The notes beneath the pieces are model-generated. The model was not told where the DNA came from. It saw nothing but the letters and a program-made list of their open reading frames with translations, and ran no database searches. From the NCBI GenBank assembly GCA_932294295.1, contig OW028573.1, positions 382,001-446,000 on the forward strand: DNA of 64,000 bases. Direction: 5' to 3'. This stretch comes from Alitta virens (taxonomy: Eukaryota > Annelida > Polychaeta > Phyllodocida > Nereididae). A program made the translations under genes and the position numbers. Below, piece after piece: positions 26,601 through 37,110 of the stretch; positions within the stretch are counted from its first letter, which is position 1; every line of letters begins with the position of its first letter.

Positions 26601-29600
26601 CCTTGATATGTAGCTGTTTTAGCGATGCAACTTAATTATTGTGTTGCATTTCTGTGTATAGGAGGGTGAACAGCAGGTAAGCATAGCATATATGTGTGTA
26701 AACAAAATGTCTCGTTGAAAAAGAGAAAATTATGTGATATATTAAATATTTCCACTCGCTTGTCAGTCCACACACTTGCTTTCTTAATCATATAGCCAGG
26801 CTTTATCTGTCAAGCTGCTTCTGTTTTTCAGAGGTATTTCTTCTCTTGCCCTGTTGTATATCAAAGCACAAATTATCAATAGAAATTGTATGCTTTTGAT
26901 AGTTTATTTTGGTCATTATGTTGCTATTAAGATTGAATTGATACTAACAATGAGTTCAAGCGGATAAATGGAAATTAAATCATTTGATTAAGTGATCGCT
27001 TGCATGGTAATTCATTTGGGATATTTGTTATTATTAAATGGATGATTTTTTGTTTCTATTTGGTAAATACACATTGTGTATGCTTTAAGCTTTTGTTGGA
27101 GTTATCTAATTGTTATTTGGTGGGTCGATCTGCATTGAGTCAAATTCATGTGTAAGTTTATTATTTTTCTTGCTTCACGGTTTCTATGGCAACGTACTTG
27201 CTAGTACTTTTAATAAGGTAGATCCCTGGCTAGATTGAGCAACTACTTCTAGATGCGTGTTTAGGCACATTCTTCATAGATGGCAGCAGTAGGCTTTTTT
27301 CGGAATTATCTTTGATACGTAGACTAGAAATTGGAAATATGAATAGAGCGTTGGGATAAATATTAGCCAAACATTTCAAAGATCGACAACCAGAGGAATT
27401 CGGATGATTATTGAACAAAACGAGTGGAAATAAGTAATAGTGAACATTTAAATACTGTAAATACACCACTGCACAAATTAATATTAAAGCACAAACAGCA
27501 GAAGTTTAGCTTTAAGGGTGTCGTCCATTGTAGGAACCTGCACGTCTGCATGCACTCAGATATTGTCTAATTAGTAAAATGTAGTTTCATTCTTATTGTG
27601 GTTTAATAATTAATCAATAGTATTTAGATCTTAGACCTAGGATATTTTCGTAATACACATGGATTCACACACACATTGTACATAATACATAAATTGCCAA
27701 CCATGGATGGGCTGCAATATGGGTGATTATACCACGTGGTTTATGATGTCATAGCCTGGTCCTGCCCCCAATCTTTGCCCTATAGATACACTTGAGTGTC
27801 CAATGCATTTATGTAGATGACACTCGGGAGCACTGTCATGGCTGAGACCAAAATCTGTTCTCCGCTGATGACTGTGTCACTCTAGATGTGCGTTTTGTGT
27901 TGGTGACGTCACAACGACACTCCCCCCACACTTCCCATCTGCAGCCCCCTGGCGGCTGCAAGGTGCACATGCGTAATGAGTGTGTCCTGTGTTTGCAGGA
28001 TGTCAGGGACTTCCTTGGCAACCAGGCTGACCGCTGTCCACGGGATGAGGAGAGGGCACTTATGGAGATGAAGCCATTTGGCCGACAAGGCAGCAGTGCC
28101 AGCAGTGATACTTATGCAAGCTGTTATACCCACCAGCAGTCCAGCCCTTCTAACTGTGACATGACCCCAGACTCCCTCCGCCACAATGTTTATGTGAATC
28201 CACTGGAGCCGGACGTCCCATCCCAGATACCTGGCCCCATTTACTTCACGGCTGCAGCTGAGGGAGGCAACGGTGGCCACGCTCTTGGCGGCGACCACGC
28301 GGCGTCACCGACCGTTGCCTTCCCCACTGCACAGTCCTCACCCCCGCCCCCCTCGCCCAAGCCGCGCTCGTCACCCAAGCGAGCGCGATCAAAAGACTCA
28401 AAGGGGGGTAGTGGAGGTTCTGGGGCCAGTACCCTTCGCCAGATATTCAAAAACCGAAAGCAAAAATCACTGACGCTGGGTAAACCCAAGACTCGCTTCA
28501 ATGACAGCGACAGTGGGCACAGCCATTCATCCAGCGAGTCCATCAACTCACAGGGATCGGTCAAGACCGTCAGTCGCTTCCGCAAACCCTTCGCTGGCCG
28601 TCTCCACTCCAGCCCTTCCACGGGCAAGAAACTCGCTAACTACCACCTAATCGCCAACTCCCAGTCAGGTAAGCACACCTCACACACCCCTGCACACTGA
28701 CCAACACAATACAACCATAGCAAATCAGTTGCATAGGCCCAGACTGTTATCTATCTCCAAATCAACTCCCTGTCGAGTTTCCAAAGCAACATTTGGGCTC
28801 GAAAGTTTTAGGACATTGACATCGGCCGTTATGCAGAGTAGTATAAACTGTTAGACTTTATCACACACTTGTAGCATATTTATCAAATTTATCACACAGA
28901 ACTAATTGACCATCAGTTACCATGACAACAACGCATGACGTCAGTGTTGCAACAGATGGCATGATTGCTTAAACTCGATTGCCTAAGATGACAGACAGGA
29001 TTAAAAAACGTTTAATCACTGATTTTGAGATGAATTTCTTTCCAATGTGACCTACATTCCATTTCAACAAATGCAAGGCAGGCAGGTATTGCTTCTTCTT
29101 TGGGTTTTCAATGTTTGTTCCTTCCCAGCAGCCTACGAGATGGATAAATGAATATTGTAAGATTTATCAAGAACTTAACATTTACATGAGCGTTCTTATG
29201 CATATTCTTATATTCTTTTAGAATAGCTTCTTCTTTTTTCTTTTTCATCTTCTTTTATCTTACCAACCCATCATGTATGATCTTTAATGTCCTTCTCTTA
29301 GGGTATTATGTGATGTCCAGCTTTATTTAGGTCAAATGATGAAAGAAAAGTGGGCCACCTTTCTGGTGACAGAAATAGAGACAGGAATAGAGTATGCTAA
29401 CAAAAATAAAAGCATTTCTATGGCTTCGATGCTGTCCTTTAAAACGGAACATTCGTGATTTTGGGTGGGATTCTGTGCCCTGCCAACTCATGCACAATAG
29501 AATAGCATTAGAATGGAATTAGAATGGGATTATGCTAGGATTGCAAGTTATAGGCTACATCAAAAGAGCCAGTGGTCAGTGGCCAAGCTCTGCATCCCTC

Positions 29601-32600
29601 TGCAGCATGCAATCCCCTCATCCCAGCTGCAGAAGATGCTGAAGATAGAGCCCACCCACCTCTGCTGATGTATGGCATCCTACGTTCCATGTATAGCAAC
29701 CATCGCCCTCCCACACACATCAGTCTACATTTGTCCAAAAATGCTGGTTTTTTTTAACTCTTTGGACTTATTATTTTCACTATTGTTTGGTTAATAAAAA
29801 GGAAAGTAAACTAGTGATGGTGGGCGAACTAGTGATGCTTTCTAATAGACACAGGGCCTTTCTCTTGAGGTACATAATTTTGAACATGACATAAATCACC
29901 ACCCACTATTTTAAAATTTGAGATCCAAGTTTACTGCATGAGACTGCAAAAACCTAAATAGATATAAACTCAATCACCTTACCTTATACCACTGAAAACA
30001 TCTTGTAAACAATAACATCAGTCAGCTAAGTTATAATTTATTTCCAATCCGTCCAATTGACAATTCGGCCTCTCAAAATTATAAGAGAATGTACCTGAAA
30101 ATGGCCAAAAAGCACCAATAAGGTGATACAGTTCTGTCTGTGCTACGTCCCTCCTGTCTCAGCCTTTCGCTGCTATTGTCTCATTATGTCTCAATATCGT
30201 TTAATTTGGGTAAAGTCCTTGCACCCAGTGGGACAATGAATAGAGCCAGCTCTGTAGGCAGTTGTAGTGATTCTCTTTCTTTCTTTATCTTAAGATGACG
30301 ATGAATCGGAAACCTTGGGTACGTAACATTGACTGTTTTTCTGTGCAGTGCTATTCAATTGATTTCTCTATAGCTCTCTTCAGTTCTAGACATTTTTGGC
30401 AAGCACCAGAGTAGTTCTCTTCTTTGCCACATTCTGTAGATTTTTTGCAGGCATCGCTTTCTCACTCTCTTGTGGCTGTGTCACCTCATTGACCTTTGAC
30501 CTCACAGACGAATACTACTTCCTGTCTCCACCTAGCGGCCGTTTTAGATGGTTCCCTCCATCCTCGTGACTTTTCGAATATCTTTAGAATAGAATAGGAC
30601 ACCAGCAGCTGTTAGTCTTCGCTAGCCACAGTCACTCAGTCTAGATTTGAACCCTTTTCCACCCGGCCAGTCTTTCTTTCGCTTGGGCACACATCTTCCG
30701 AATACTTCAGGCTCCAATCTCTCAGCTTCAATAAATTTTCTCAACCAAAACATCGCAGTTGGTAGAATTGATATGTGAATTTTTGTTCACTTTTAAAATT
30801 AAAATTGCACTTGAGGAGTCAGTGCTGACACATGGACCTATATTTCGCGTTGAAGTTCAAGCTCCTTTGATGACTCATGATGGCATTCGTGGCCTGGTTT
30901 CACAAAGCTAAAGTGACACCACCAGCCCTATTTTGATAGAAACTCAGGTAACAGCGATTGACATTTCAATTGTCCAAAGATGAGTCATAACTACCTTAAG
31001 AGTCATCATGGGATAGACCAGCTATAGTAAAACATATAGGAGTGTGACTCTGACTGACCAATTAATGCAGTTTTTAGTAGGAGAAGACTGGAAAAGTTTA
31101 AACATTAATTCTACCAACTGTAAATATTCGAAATCCAATTGATATTATACAACAGGAAAAAACCAAGTCTCCAAACCTTTAAACCCCCTCCAAAGTATTT
31201 GGGCATATGCAAATTATTCGATTAAATAACACACAAAACAGGAAACTACTTATGGATGAGATCAAACTATTAGAGCACACCATAAAAAACATGATATAAA
31301 ATACATAGAATTTGGATCGATGAAACGGGCATTCGTAAAACTGAATGTAAAACAAAAACCCAATGACATTGTAGATACAATTTAGGGAAGAGGGCTGAAA
31401 GTTTTCTCCCTTTTGTTTTTGTTCCTTTCGATGACGTGGATAATTGTTCGTGACAGAACCTTGTGATGACGTACCACAGCAAGACAATAACGTCACGCTG
31501 ACCCCTAGCGGTGACCCCATTAGCACTCAGGAAAAGAAAGAAGGAGAAAATGAGCAAGATGATGGCCAGGGCAAGATGGCGTCCTAGCAACACAATGGCG
31601 TCATAGCAACCAGCAGAATGGCAGTTATGCCAGGTAGATTTTGATCATTTGGATCATTTTGGATCACTTTCCATGCTGTTCTGCTGCTCACCTATGTGTG
31701 GGATTAACATAACATATACTTGCTAAATATTAACCAATAGTCAATATGCAATATGGCTGACCCGATTGCTGTAGCTATAACATTCTTACTAAGCCACTAA
31801 CACTTTTTTCTGATCTCTCATTGCTTTTGAATTTATTTACACTTTTATTCTACACACAACATGCAGTAAGAAGAAAATTCAATAATAGTTATGACTTACA
31901 ATAGATTTCTTGTAGAAATGGGTTGTAATTTCGTTAGGATGTGCAAGAAAATATGAGTACTTCTCATCAAGAAAGATTACAGCCAAACATGCTGGTAAAT
32001 TTGGGAAATTTTTAATTAATTCATCCTCAGGTGAACAAGGCAATTTAACTGATTAGACATGGTCATGTGATCAGCTCACGCCACGAACTTCATGTTTAAT
32101 TAACAGGAACGTTCCGTAGCTGAAATCCTTCCAAAATAGATACTAAAATCAACATAAATAGTTTCAAGTTCATTTCGGAAAACTTTGGTCGAATTCTAAG
32201 AGTGATTTTCTTAAAGTAAATGATTTATTTGGTAAACATTTCGTGTGTAATAACAATAATTGTTCTATTTGAAATTTGAGTGAGAAAAGGTCATGTCACA
32301 CACAGTTCTTTGCTCGTCTTTGTTGGTGACCCATGAGGGCCTTTCTCAGGATGTGTTGTCCTGCTTTCTATGTGTTTCTGTGACACATTGACAGTTTTCA
32401 TCGAAGCATTGTAAAAGTGGACCATTTGACTATCAAACATTCATTGGTGTACATGAAATACTGGACAAATCTAAGTGACATAAAAATATCATTATGATGG
32501 AGACTGCTTGCTGTGTCACTGAATGAGAGAGAAGTGCATTCTTGTCAGCTTATCCCGCACATTCCTGCTGTTTCAATGCACATGTGTTAAAGAAAATCAT

Positions 32601-34449
32601 ACATGCGGCTGTAGATGCTAAACATATTGACATTGTATATGACTTTGCATGTGAATGCAACTGGGCTTGGAGTGCAGGCATTCTTTGCATCAAGAATTGT
32701 ATCTATAGAGTAAAAGTTCATGGGTCATTCAATCAATGTAAACTATCTATGACCCTTATAAACAGGGCCAGATTTCTGCACCTTGCTATATACTTCATTC
32801 ACTGGACGATTCGTTCTCCTGAAAATCCGTCCAATTGACAAATCGTCCTCAAAAGAAACTGTCCACGAAAATGTTCACCAAAATTATAAATTCCAAAATT
32901 CCAAAACAACTGCTAATACAAACTACTGCCTTGGCTTGGTAACCTGGTAGACAATCACTGCATGCCCTCTTAATAATTGTTTTAATTAATTTTCGGTTGG
33001 AGCAGTTCCGAGATCTGGGGAAGAGGTACAGGAATGTGTGTGACATGGCTCTTGAGGGACAAGGTATAGTTGGGATCAGCAAGTACTAGCAGTTACTCGC
33101 ACCTGACTGGTTGCATGAGGCGCATGGTTTTTTCCTTGTAACCTTTACTTTTCATATTATTATATTCCTCCTCTATAACTAGAATATGAAAACATTTAGC
33201 AAGGTCTTATGGTGGCAGTTTTGTGTGTGGGTAACTTCACTAATGCTAATGCATCTTGCATTTATTTCTCGTAACATCTCTTCTAATGGCTTCTTTTTTT
33301 CCTAATTAATTCAAACGAGGATCTGATAAGGTGTCCTGTATCTGTTTCAACGTATATTATTTTCCAAATGATCATTTGCATATTGTGCATTTGCAAGTTT
33401 TTATTACTTTCTATCAAAATGTATTGATATCTAATCTATTTCCTGTTCTTATGTTTACACAGGAGTGCAGTATAATTATAAAAAATGTGAGATGTCTATA
33501 AGTTATCTAACAGTATACTGAATGTATTCCATGTGGCCTGTTTTCTTTGAGATGCAACAGGCTTGGATAATGATTGTCCCTGATAAGCTATATATACAAT
33601 GTTACCTATGCTATAGACTGGAGCTATCTTCTATTTTAGTCTCTGAGGTAGTTCTATGCGCCTTGCAATGTCCAGCAGCCTGTACTAGTGACATACAAAT
33701 AGGCTGTTTTCTCATATCCTGGCTGTTATAGGCCTCTCCTGCCTTTACCTATTCCTTGCTGTGTCTATTCTCATTTTCTTATTGTGTCGTTGCAACGGAT
33801 TGTTGACTAATGCTGTGTCTTGTATTCAGGGGAGTCAGGGGATGGAGACACGCCGACCAAGTCAGTCGACCATCCCAAGAAAAAGTCAATTCTGAAAAAG
33901 GACGCTATGAATAAAGAGGAAACGGAAAGGCTGCTGCGAGGGGGTGTCCAGTGCCAGGATGAACCCACCAGCGACACGGCCGCCAGCCCCCCACTCCAAC
34001 GACAGACTCTTTTCAAACCCCTATCATCGCCCGCCGCTTCCGGGGCCGCCGCTTCCTGCCCACCAAAACTGAACCCTCCTCCCAAAGCATCTAGGCCCTC
34101 GATCCGACTGCAGGCCGCCCACCATAGTACAGTTCCCCAAGGGGGGCAGGCAAAGGTGCACGGCTCCATCTCAGACAACGGCTCCTCTTCACCCCCTTGC
34201 AGCCGCGAATCGGCAGCCGCAGCAGCCGCATCCAGCCCCAGTTTGCTCAAGCCCGGTTGCCATGTCAACAGCAACGATGTATCGACTGGCTCAGAAACTG
34301 CTGACGCTCGCAGAAATGCACCGACGAGCAACGAGGCTACTCCCGACGAAACCATGGATAACCTCATCAACAGCTTCGGAGGCCCGGCCCTCGACGATTC
34401 TAAGATTGCTTTCATCGATGAACAATCGCCAGTCGACAACATCAAGTGA
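7596..34449 (+). CDS. Kv2 (Shab/KCNB) voltage-gated K+ channel, spliced gene span
   Basis: Pore-forming alpha subunit of a delayed-rectifier K+ channel of the plasma membrane. Predicted join: 7596-8615, 24326-25396, 26662-26676, 27999-28668, 30295-30318, 33830-34449. All borders are GT..AG, phases match throughout, and the total is 3420 nt (1139 residues plus stop). Order: long Gly-rich N-terminus, T1 tetramerisation domain, six membrane segments with pore, then a tail of about 470 residues. The closest match is Kv2 rather than Kv1, Kv3 or Kv4: the whole S4 and the selectivity-filter region read almost like vertebrate KCNB1. Mammalian Kv2 is about 850-910 residues, so this protein is longer at both ends. 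Splice junctions are read from sequence, not transcripts. Confidence 0.93.
9680..9708 (+). repeat. CTG trinucleotide repeat
   Basis: About nine uninterrupted CTG units on the sense strand of Kv2 intron 1, ending in CTGCAGCTG. Confidence 0.95.
10386..10394 (+). promoter_or_regulatory. Candidate intronic TATA box
   Basis: TATAAAAGG matches the TATA consensus well. It sits in an otherwise featureless part of Kv2 intron 1 and could drive a shorter transcript starting near 10415, but no coding exon follows directly. Motif-only evidence. Confidence 0.2.
11901..11918 (+). repeat. Short CTG repeat
   Basis: Six TGC units on the sense strand of Kv2 intron 1. Confidence 0.9.
12108..12137. repeat. Perfect 30-bp palindrome
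   Basis: AACCATGGAGTCACT is followed immediately by its exact reverse complement, with no spacer. The half-site AACCATGGAGT recurs once at about 13681. A MITE end or dyad binding site are both possible. Confidence 0.85.
12457..12496 (+). repeat. 13-bp tandem repeat, three copies
   Basis: Unit TGCCATGCATAGT, three head-to-tail copies, the last diverging in its final bases. Each contains the ATGCAT palindrome. Confidence 0.9.
14485..14565. promoter_or_regulatory. CpG-rich cluster of CRE-like TGACG sites in Kv2 intron 1
   Basis: At least five TGACG/CGTCA cores lie within about 80 bp, including two TGACGTAA-type sites, followed by an E-box CAGCTG. The surrounding intron is CpG-poor, so the block stands out. 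It resembles a CREB/ATF-responsive enhancer or internal promoter. Motif-only evidence. Confidence 0.35.
22391..22496 (+). repeat. Two CTG tracts
   Basis: CTG tracts at 22391-22405 and 22471-22496, separated by about 65 bp of unique sequence, both on the sense strand of Kv2 intron 1. Confidence 0.92.
24326..25396 (+). CDS. Kv2 coding exon 2: S1-S6 core and proximal tail
   Basis: 357 codons, phase 0 at both ends; acceptor TTTCAG, donor GTATGT. Encodes the complete voltage sensor and pore. S4 at about 24630-24700 has Arg/Lys every third residue ([20 protein letters not shown]). The selectivity filter TVGYGD is at 24887-24904, and S6 contains the PIPIIVNNF gate region. After S6 comes the conserved [16 protein letters not shown] segment seen in vertebrate Kv2, then a divergent tail. 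Nothing is broken. This exon alone identifies the channel as Kv2. Confidence 0.97.
25397..26661. other. Kv2 intron 2
   Basis: Reading through the donor gives a stop after about 40 codons, so retention would truncate the channel shortly after S6. No other feature seen. Confidence 0.7.
26662..26676 (+). CDS. Kv2 15-nt microexon (EGEQQ)
   Basis: Bordered by TGTGTATAG upstream and GTAAGC downstream. It encodes five residues, EGEQQ, and is phase 0 on both sides, so inclusion or skipping leaves the frame intact. It lies in the cytoplasmic tail just after the S6-proximal region. It is too short for normal gene finders; the call rests on the paired splice sites and frame match, without transcript evidence. 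Confidence 0.55.
26677..27944. other. Kv2 intron 3
   Basis: AT-rich, no other gene recognised. Close to its 3' end are a perfect CRE (TGACGTCA at about 27904) and a strong pyrimidine tract leading to the first of two in-frame acceptors. Confidence 0.7.
27945..27998 (+). CDS. Kv2 exon 4 optional 5' extension (alternative acceptor)
   Basis: A pyrimidine-rich acceptor (ACTTCCCATCTGCAG) ends at 27944, 54 nt before the main acceptor at 27998 and in the same frame. Using it adds 18 residues beginning PPGGCK and containing three cysteines. The upstream site has the better pyrimidine tract, so it may be the major one. The interval is open in frame without a stop. Confidence 0.45.
27999..28668 (+). 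CDS. Kv2 coding exon 4: cytoplasmic tail with FFAT/PRC-like motif
   Basis: 670 nt, phase 0 start, phase 1 end. It encodes a Ser/Pro-rich tail. At 28110-28130 the residues TYASCYT, preceded by SSASSD, match the core of the Kv2 proximal restriction and clustering motif (SFISCAT in KCNB1), a phospho-dependent FFAT motif that binds ER VAP proteins. Further on are Ser/Pro-rich [12 protein letters not shown] stretches and a basic region ([11 protein letters not shown]). These are likely phosphorylation and clustering segments. Confidence 0.9.
28669..30294. other. Kv2 intron 4
   Basis: AT-rich intron with no other gene recognised. A pyrimidine tract (CTCTTTCTTTCTTTATCT) precedes the 24-nt microexon. 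Confidence 0.7.
30295..30318 (+). CDS. Kv2 24-nt microexon (DDDESETL)
   Basis: 24 nt bordered by a long pyrimidine tract ending TTAAG and a GTACGT donor. Phase 1 on both sides: with the G from exon 4 it adds the acidic block DDDESETL, and the next exon continues GESGDG. Skipping leaves QSGESGDG in frame. It is therefore a candidate cassette exon inserting a negatively charged, phosphorylatable patch in the tail. No transcript evidence. Confidence 0.55.
30508..30569 (+). CDS. Possible alternative last exon A of Kv2
   Basis: After an acceptor (CCTTTGACCTCACAG) a frame compatible with the phase-1 donors runs for about 20 codons ([13 protein letters not shown]..) to TGA at 30567-30569. AATAAA follows at about 30729. 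If used, it would replace the long final exon with a short aromatic/Pro end. Short, so chance is a real possibility. Confidence 0.25.
31457..31587 (+). CDS. Possible alternative last exon B of Kv2
   Basis: An acceptor-like GTGACAG at 31456 opens a frame that fits phase 1 and runs 43 codons to TAG at 31585-31587, encoding a polar acidic end ([19 protein letters not shown] and so on). Codon content looks coding-like, but the pyrimidine tract lies about 35 nt upstream of the AG, which weakens the site. Confidence 0.3.
31588..33829. other. Kv2 intron 5, distal part
   Basis: AT-rich sequence before the final exon; no other gene recognised on either strand. Confidence 0.6.
33830..34449 (+). CDS. 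Kv2 final coding exon
   Basis: Acceptor CTTGTATTCAG; the first two bases complete the phase-1 codon. 206 codons to TGA at 34447-34449. The tail is Ser/Pro/Ala-rich and of low complexity, ending [18 protein letters not shown]-type donor sits only four bases after the stop (34453), so the 3' UTR may be spliced. No catalytic or membrane segment is present. Confidence 0.85.
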
Positions 34450-35892
34450 TCGGTAAGTCCCTCTACTTTCCTCAAATCATCTTTAAAAGCATTCCATCAC
34501 GCCACAAATTCGCTGGCTTCACAACAGCTCCCTGTGGTATCACCTCACAATCTTATGCTTAAGACACGCCAAACAGCATTTTTTAGCATCTAGACTACCC
34601 TGGAACAGTATAATCTAGTCTTGCAGCCTAGACAGAAGAAATTGTTGATATTATCACGTAAAAACTCAATATTTTCAAAAGTAATTTTATCGATAAGTCT
34701 GGTAATTATCTCAAACAAAGATCACTTGATCCTAGTGTGTGGTCTTTCTTGCCAAAAATTAAAGGTGCAGGCAGCGTTTTGAGAATGATGCAATGAGACA
34801 AGAATTCGCGCCATTGATATGAGGGTGCATGAAGAACAGATTCGTCTCTATTGCAATTTGTACACTAAAAGTGTACCATGCTTGGTGGTCAATGGGGGGG
34901 GGGGGGAGGCTGTTGCTGTAGCTGTTCCTCTAGAAATCCAATTTGCAATGAGATCACCTAGAGTTCGAGGTAGTGGTATATATTTGCACCTGAGATTTAT
35001 ATAATATATATGATGCAAGCCAAATGGACGCGGAAAGTAATATATATCCAGTATTGAAAATGTTCATGCAAATGCTGCATTTAGAACAAATGTGTGATAT
35101 ATATGATGACGGTTAAAAGCATGGATACATTTGTTCTAGTGTTGTGTCCCCCCCCCCCCCCCATTTTGAGTAATTCAGGTGTTACATAAATGTGTTAAAT
35201 TAGGACTGCAATGTATATTTGTAAACTTAAATGTCTCATGTAGATCCTAAAATTCACAAATGCAGTGGTGCCCTTTTGAACACTTTGAATTTCAAGTTCT
35301 CGCCATGCATGAAACAACCGCTGTCAATGTGACCACTCAATTCACAACATGAGCATTTAACATTTCCAAAACGTGTGGATTCAAAGCCGCATCTACTGCA
35401 CAGCTCAACATTGTCTGATACGATTGTCTGGTTGTGATCCATGCAATACCTTGAACCAGTCAGGTGGCTCAACGGGTGAGGTGATGGTCAGCGATTGGTG
35501 GTCCTGGGTTTGACATCTATTCCTGGCTCTGTGAACACAGTACTAACTTGTACCGTAGCATAAGACATTTTATTCCCAAATTGCAGCCAATTGCAGCCTT
35601 ATCACGTGAAGTAGCGGGTGATAAGGCCGGGTGATCGACATTTCATACCCCACAGAATGACGTTCATGCATGCCCAAAAAGGAAGCTCAAGACATTGCTA
35701 TTTCCAAATAAGGGCGAAACGAGTCTGGCCGTTAAAATGCTGGCGTTACTACAGTTGATGTGACAGGTTAATTAATGACAACCTTATATTGTAACTGTAC
35801 ATTCATTTATATATCCCAAAAAAAAGTTTAATTTTTGAAAAAAATTAGCCGTTCGCGATCGAATATAGACTGGCTTCGTGTGCGTTTTATGC

Positions 35893-35937
35893 AATAACTT
35901 TGTCAATTTTCATCCGATTTTCAAATATTTTAAGTTC
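35893..35937 (+). repeat. Dispersed repeat fragment, copy 2
   Basis: Closely matches 4799-4842, as described for copy 1. It is preceded by a CpG-containing segment (GTTCGCGATCGAA) that has a looser counterpart on the other side of copy 1. Confidence 0.55.
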
Positions 35938-36189
35938 GTCAGGGCTGAAATTAATTAGGAAATAAAAGGAAAAACTCATCTAGTCCCTGATCTGTCAAAC
36001 AGATCAAAAACCAGGGCCGTAGCCAGCATGAGGCAGAGGAGGCCACCGCCTCGTCTGGTGTGGTTCAATGTTTTATTTGCCTCGTCTGATTTCAGTCTCT
36101 GGCTACTTCCCTGGAAACTCGTGCGTTTTTCCTATAGTCTCATCCATAAAATTTTGAAAAGATATCATCAGTGCATAACGAACAAGCAA

Positions 36190-36236
36190 TAGATGGATGG
36201 TCATAGATAGATGGATGGATAGATAGATAGATATAT
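36190..36236. repeat. GATA/GATG tetranucleotide repeat
   Basis: Mixed ATAG and ATGG units over about 45 bp. Confidence 0.85.
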
Positions 36237-36330
36237 GCTGGTCTAAGCCCAACTGATCAAGGATATTTGAGCATCTCTATCACACTGGAGCTCATTCTGT
36301 TCATTTGTATAAGTCCTAAAAAAAAAATGG

Positions 36331-36400
36331 CTATCGCTATCTATGGCTATCTATGGCTATCTATGGCTATCTATGGCTATCTGTCTATGGCTTTCTATGG
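36331..36400 (+). repeat. 10-bp minisatellite
   Basis: Unit GCTATCTATG repeated four times without change (about 36338-36378), followed by diverged CTATGGCTTT units. Probably grown from a TATC microsatellite. Confidence 0.9.
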
Positions 36401-37026
36401 CTTTCTATCTATCTGTCTATCAGAACAGAATGTTTTGGACAACTCAATAGTTTGGATGACAGGCCTTTCCTGGGCATACACATCAGTGTTTTACATGCAT
36501 GCATAATTGCATATGTTAATCAAAGGTTAATAGGCGATGAGTCCAAACCGAGGCAAATATAATTCCAAATCCCACATAACACTATATTGGATGACATATT
36601 ATTCACCATGGATTGTTGTTCATAATGATGGGCTGCATGACCTTTGATGGATGACTTGTGAGTGGACTGGCATAACAATAGGCCAACACAACAATGGGCC
36701 AGTAGTGGACATATAGTGGACAACATTGGGCCAACTGGACAGCTGGCTGACCTAGCTGACAAAGCCAATACATCATTAGGTTAGCAGTGGGTCAATGGAT
36801 CATTGGTCATTGGGCCAACGGTGAGCCATCATGAAACTTGACAATGTTCCAATATAGGCCAACATAGAGCCGACCTCATCCATAGCAGACAGTGGGCCAA
36901 CCCTAGGCTGACCCAACAGGTAGCGTGGTATAGCAGTTGTCTAGCTTTGCCTAGGTACAATTTGACAGGCTGTTTTTAATGAAACTAACTGCGTACATCC
37001 TGCCGTCCTTTGGAGCCAATGTCTTT

Positions 37027-37110
37027 TCTCCTTAGAACGATTAATTTTCTCGTTAAAACGACTTAATTTCTCGTTAGAACGAGATGTTATCTCGTTAGAA
37101 CGAGATATTT
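37027..37110. repeat. Tandem dyad repeat of TCTCGTTAGAACGA units
   Basis: Four units of about 21 bp; the last two each contain the imperfect dyad TCTCGTTAGAACGAGA. Related half-units (CTCGTCCACGAGAACTCG, GGAACGAGA) recur at about 37405-37440. Confidence 0.8.
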
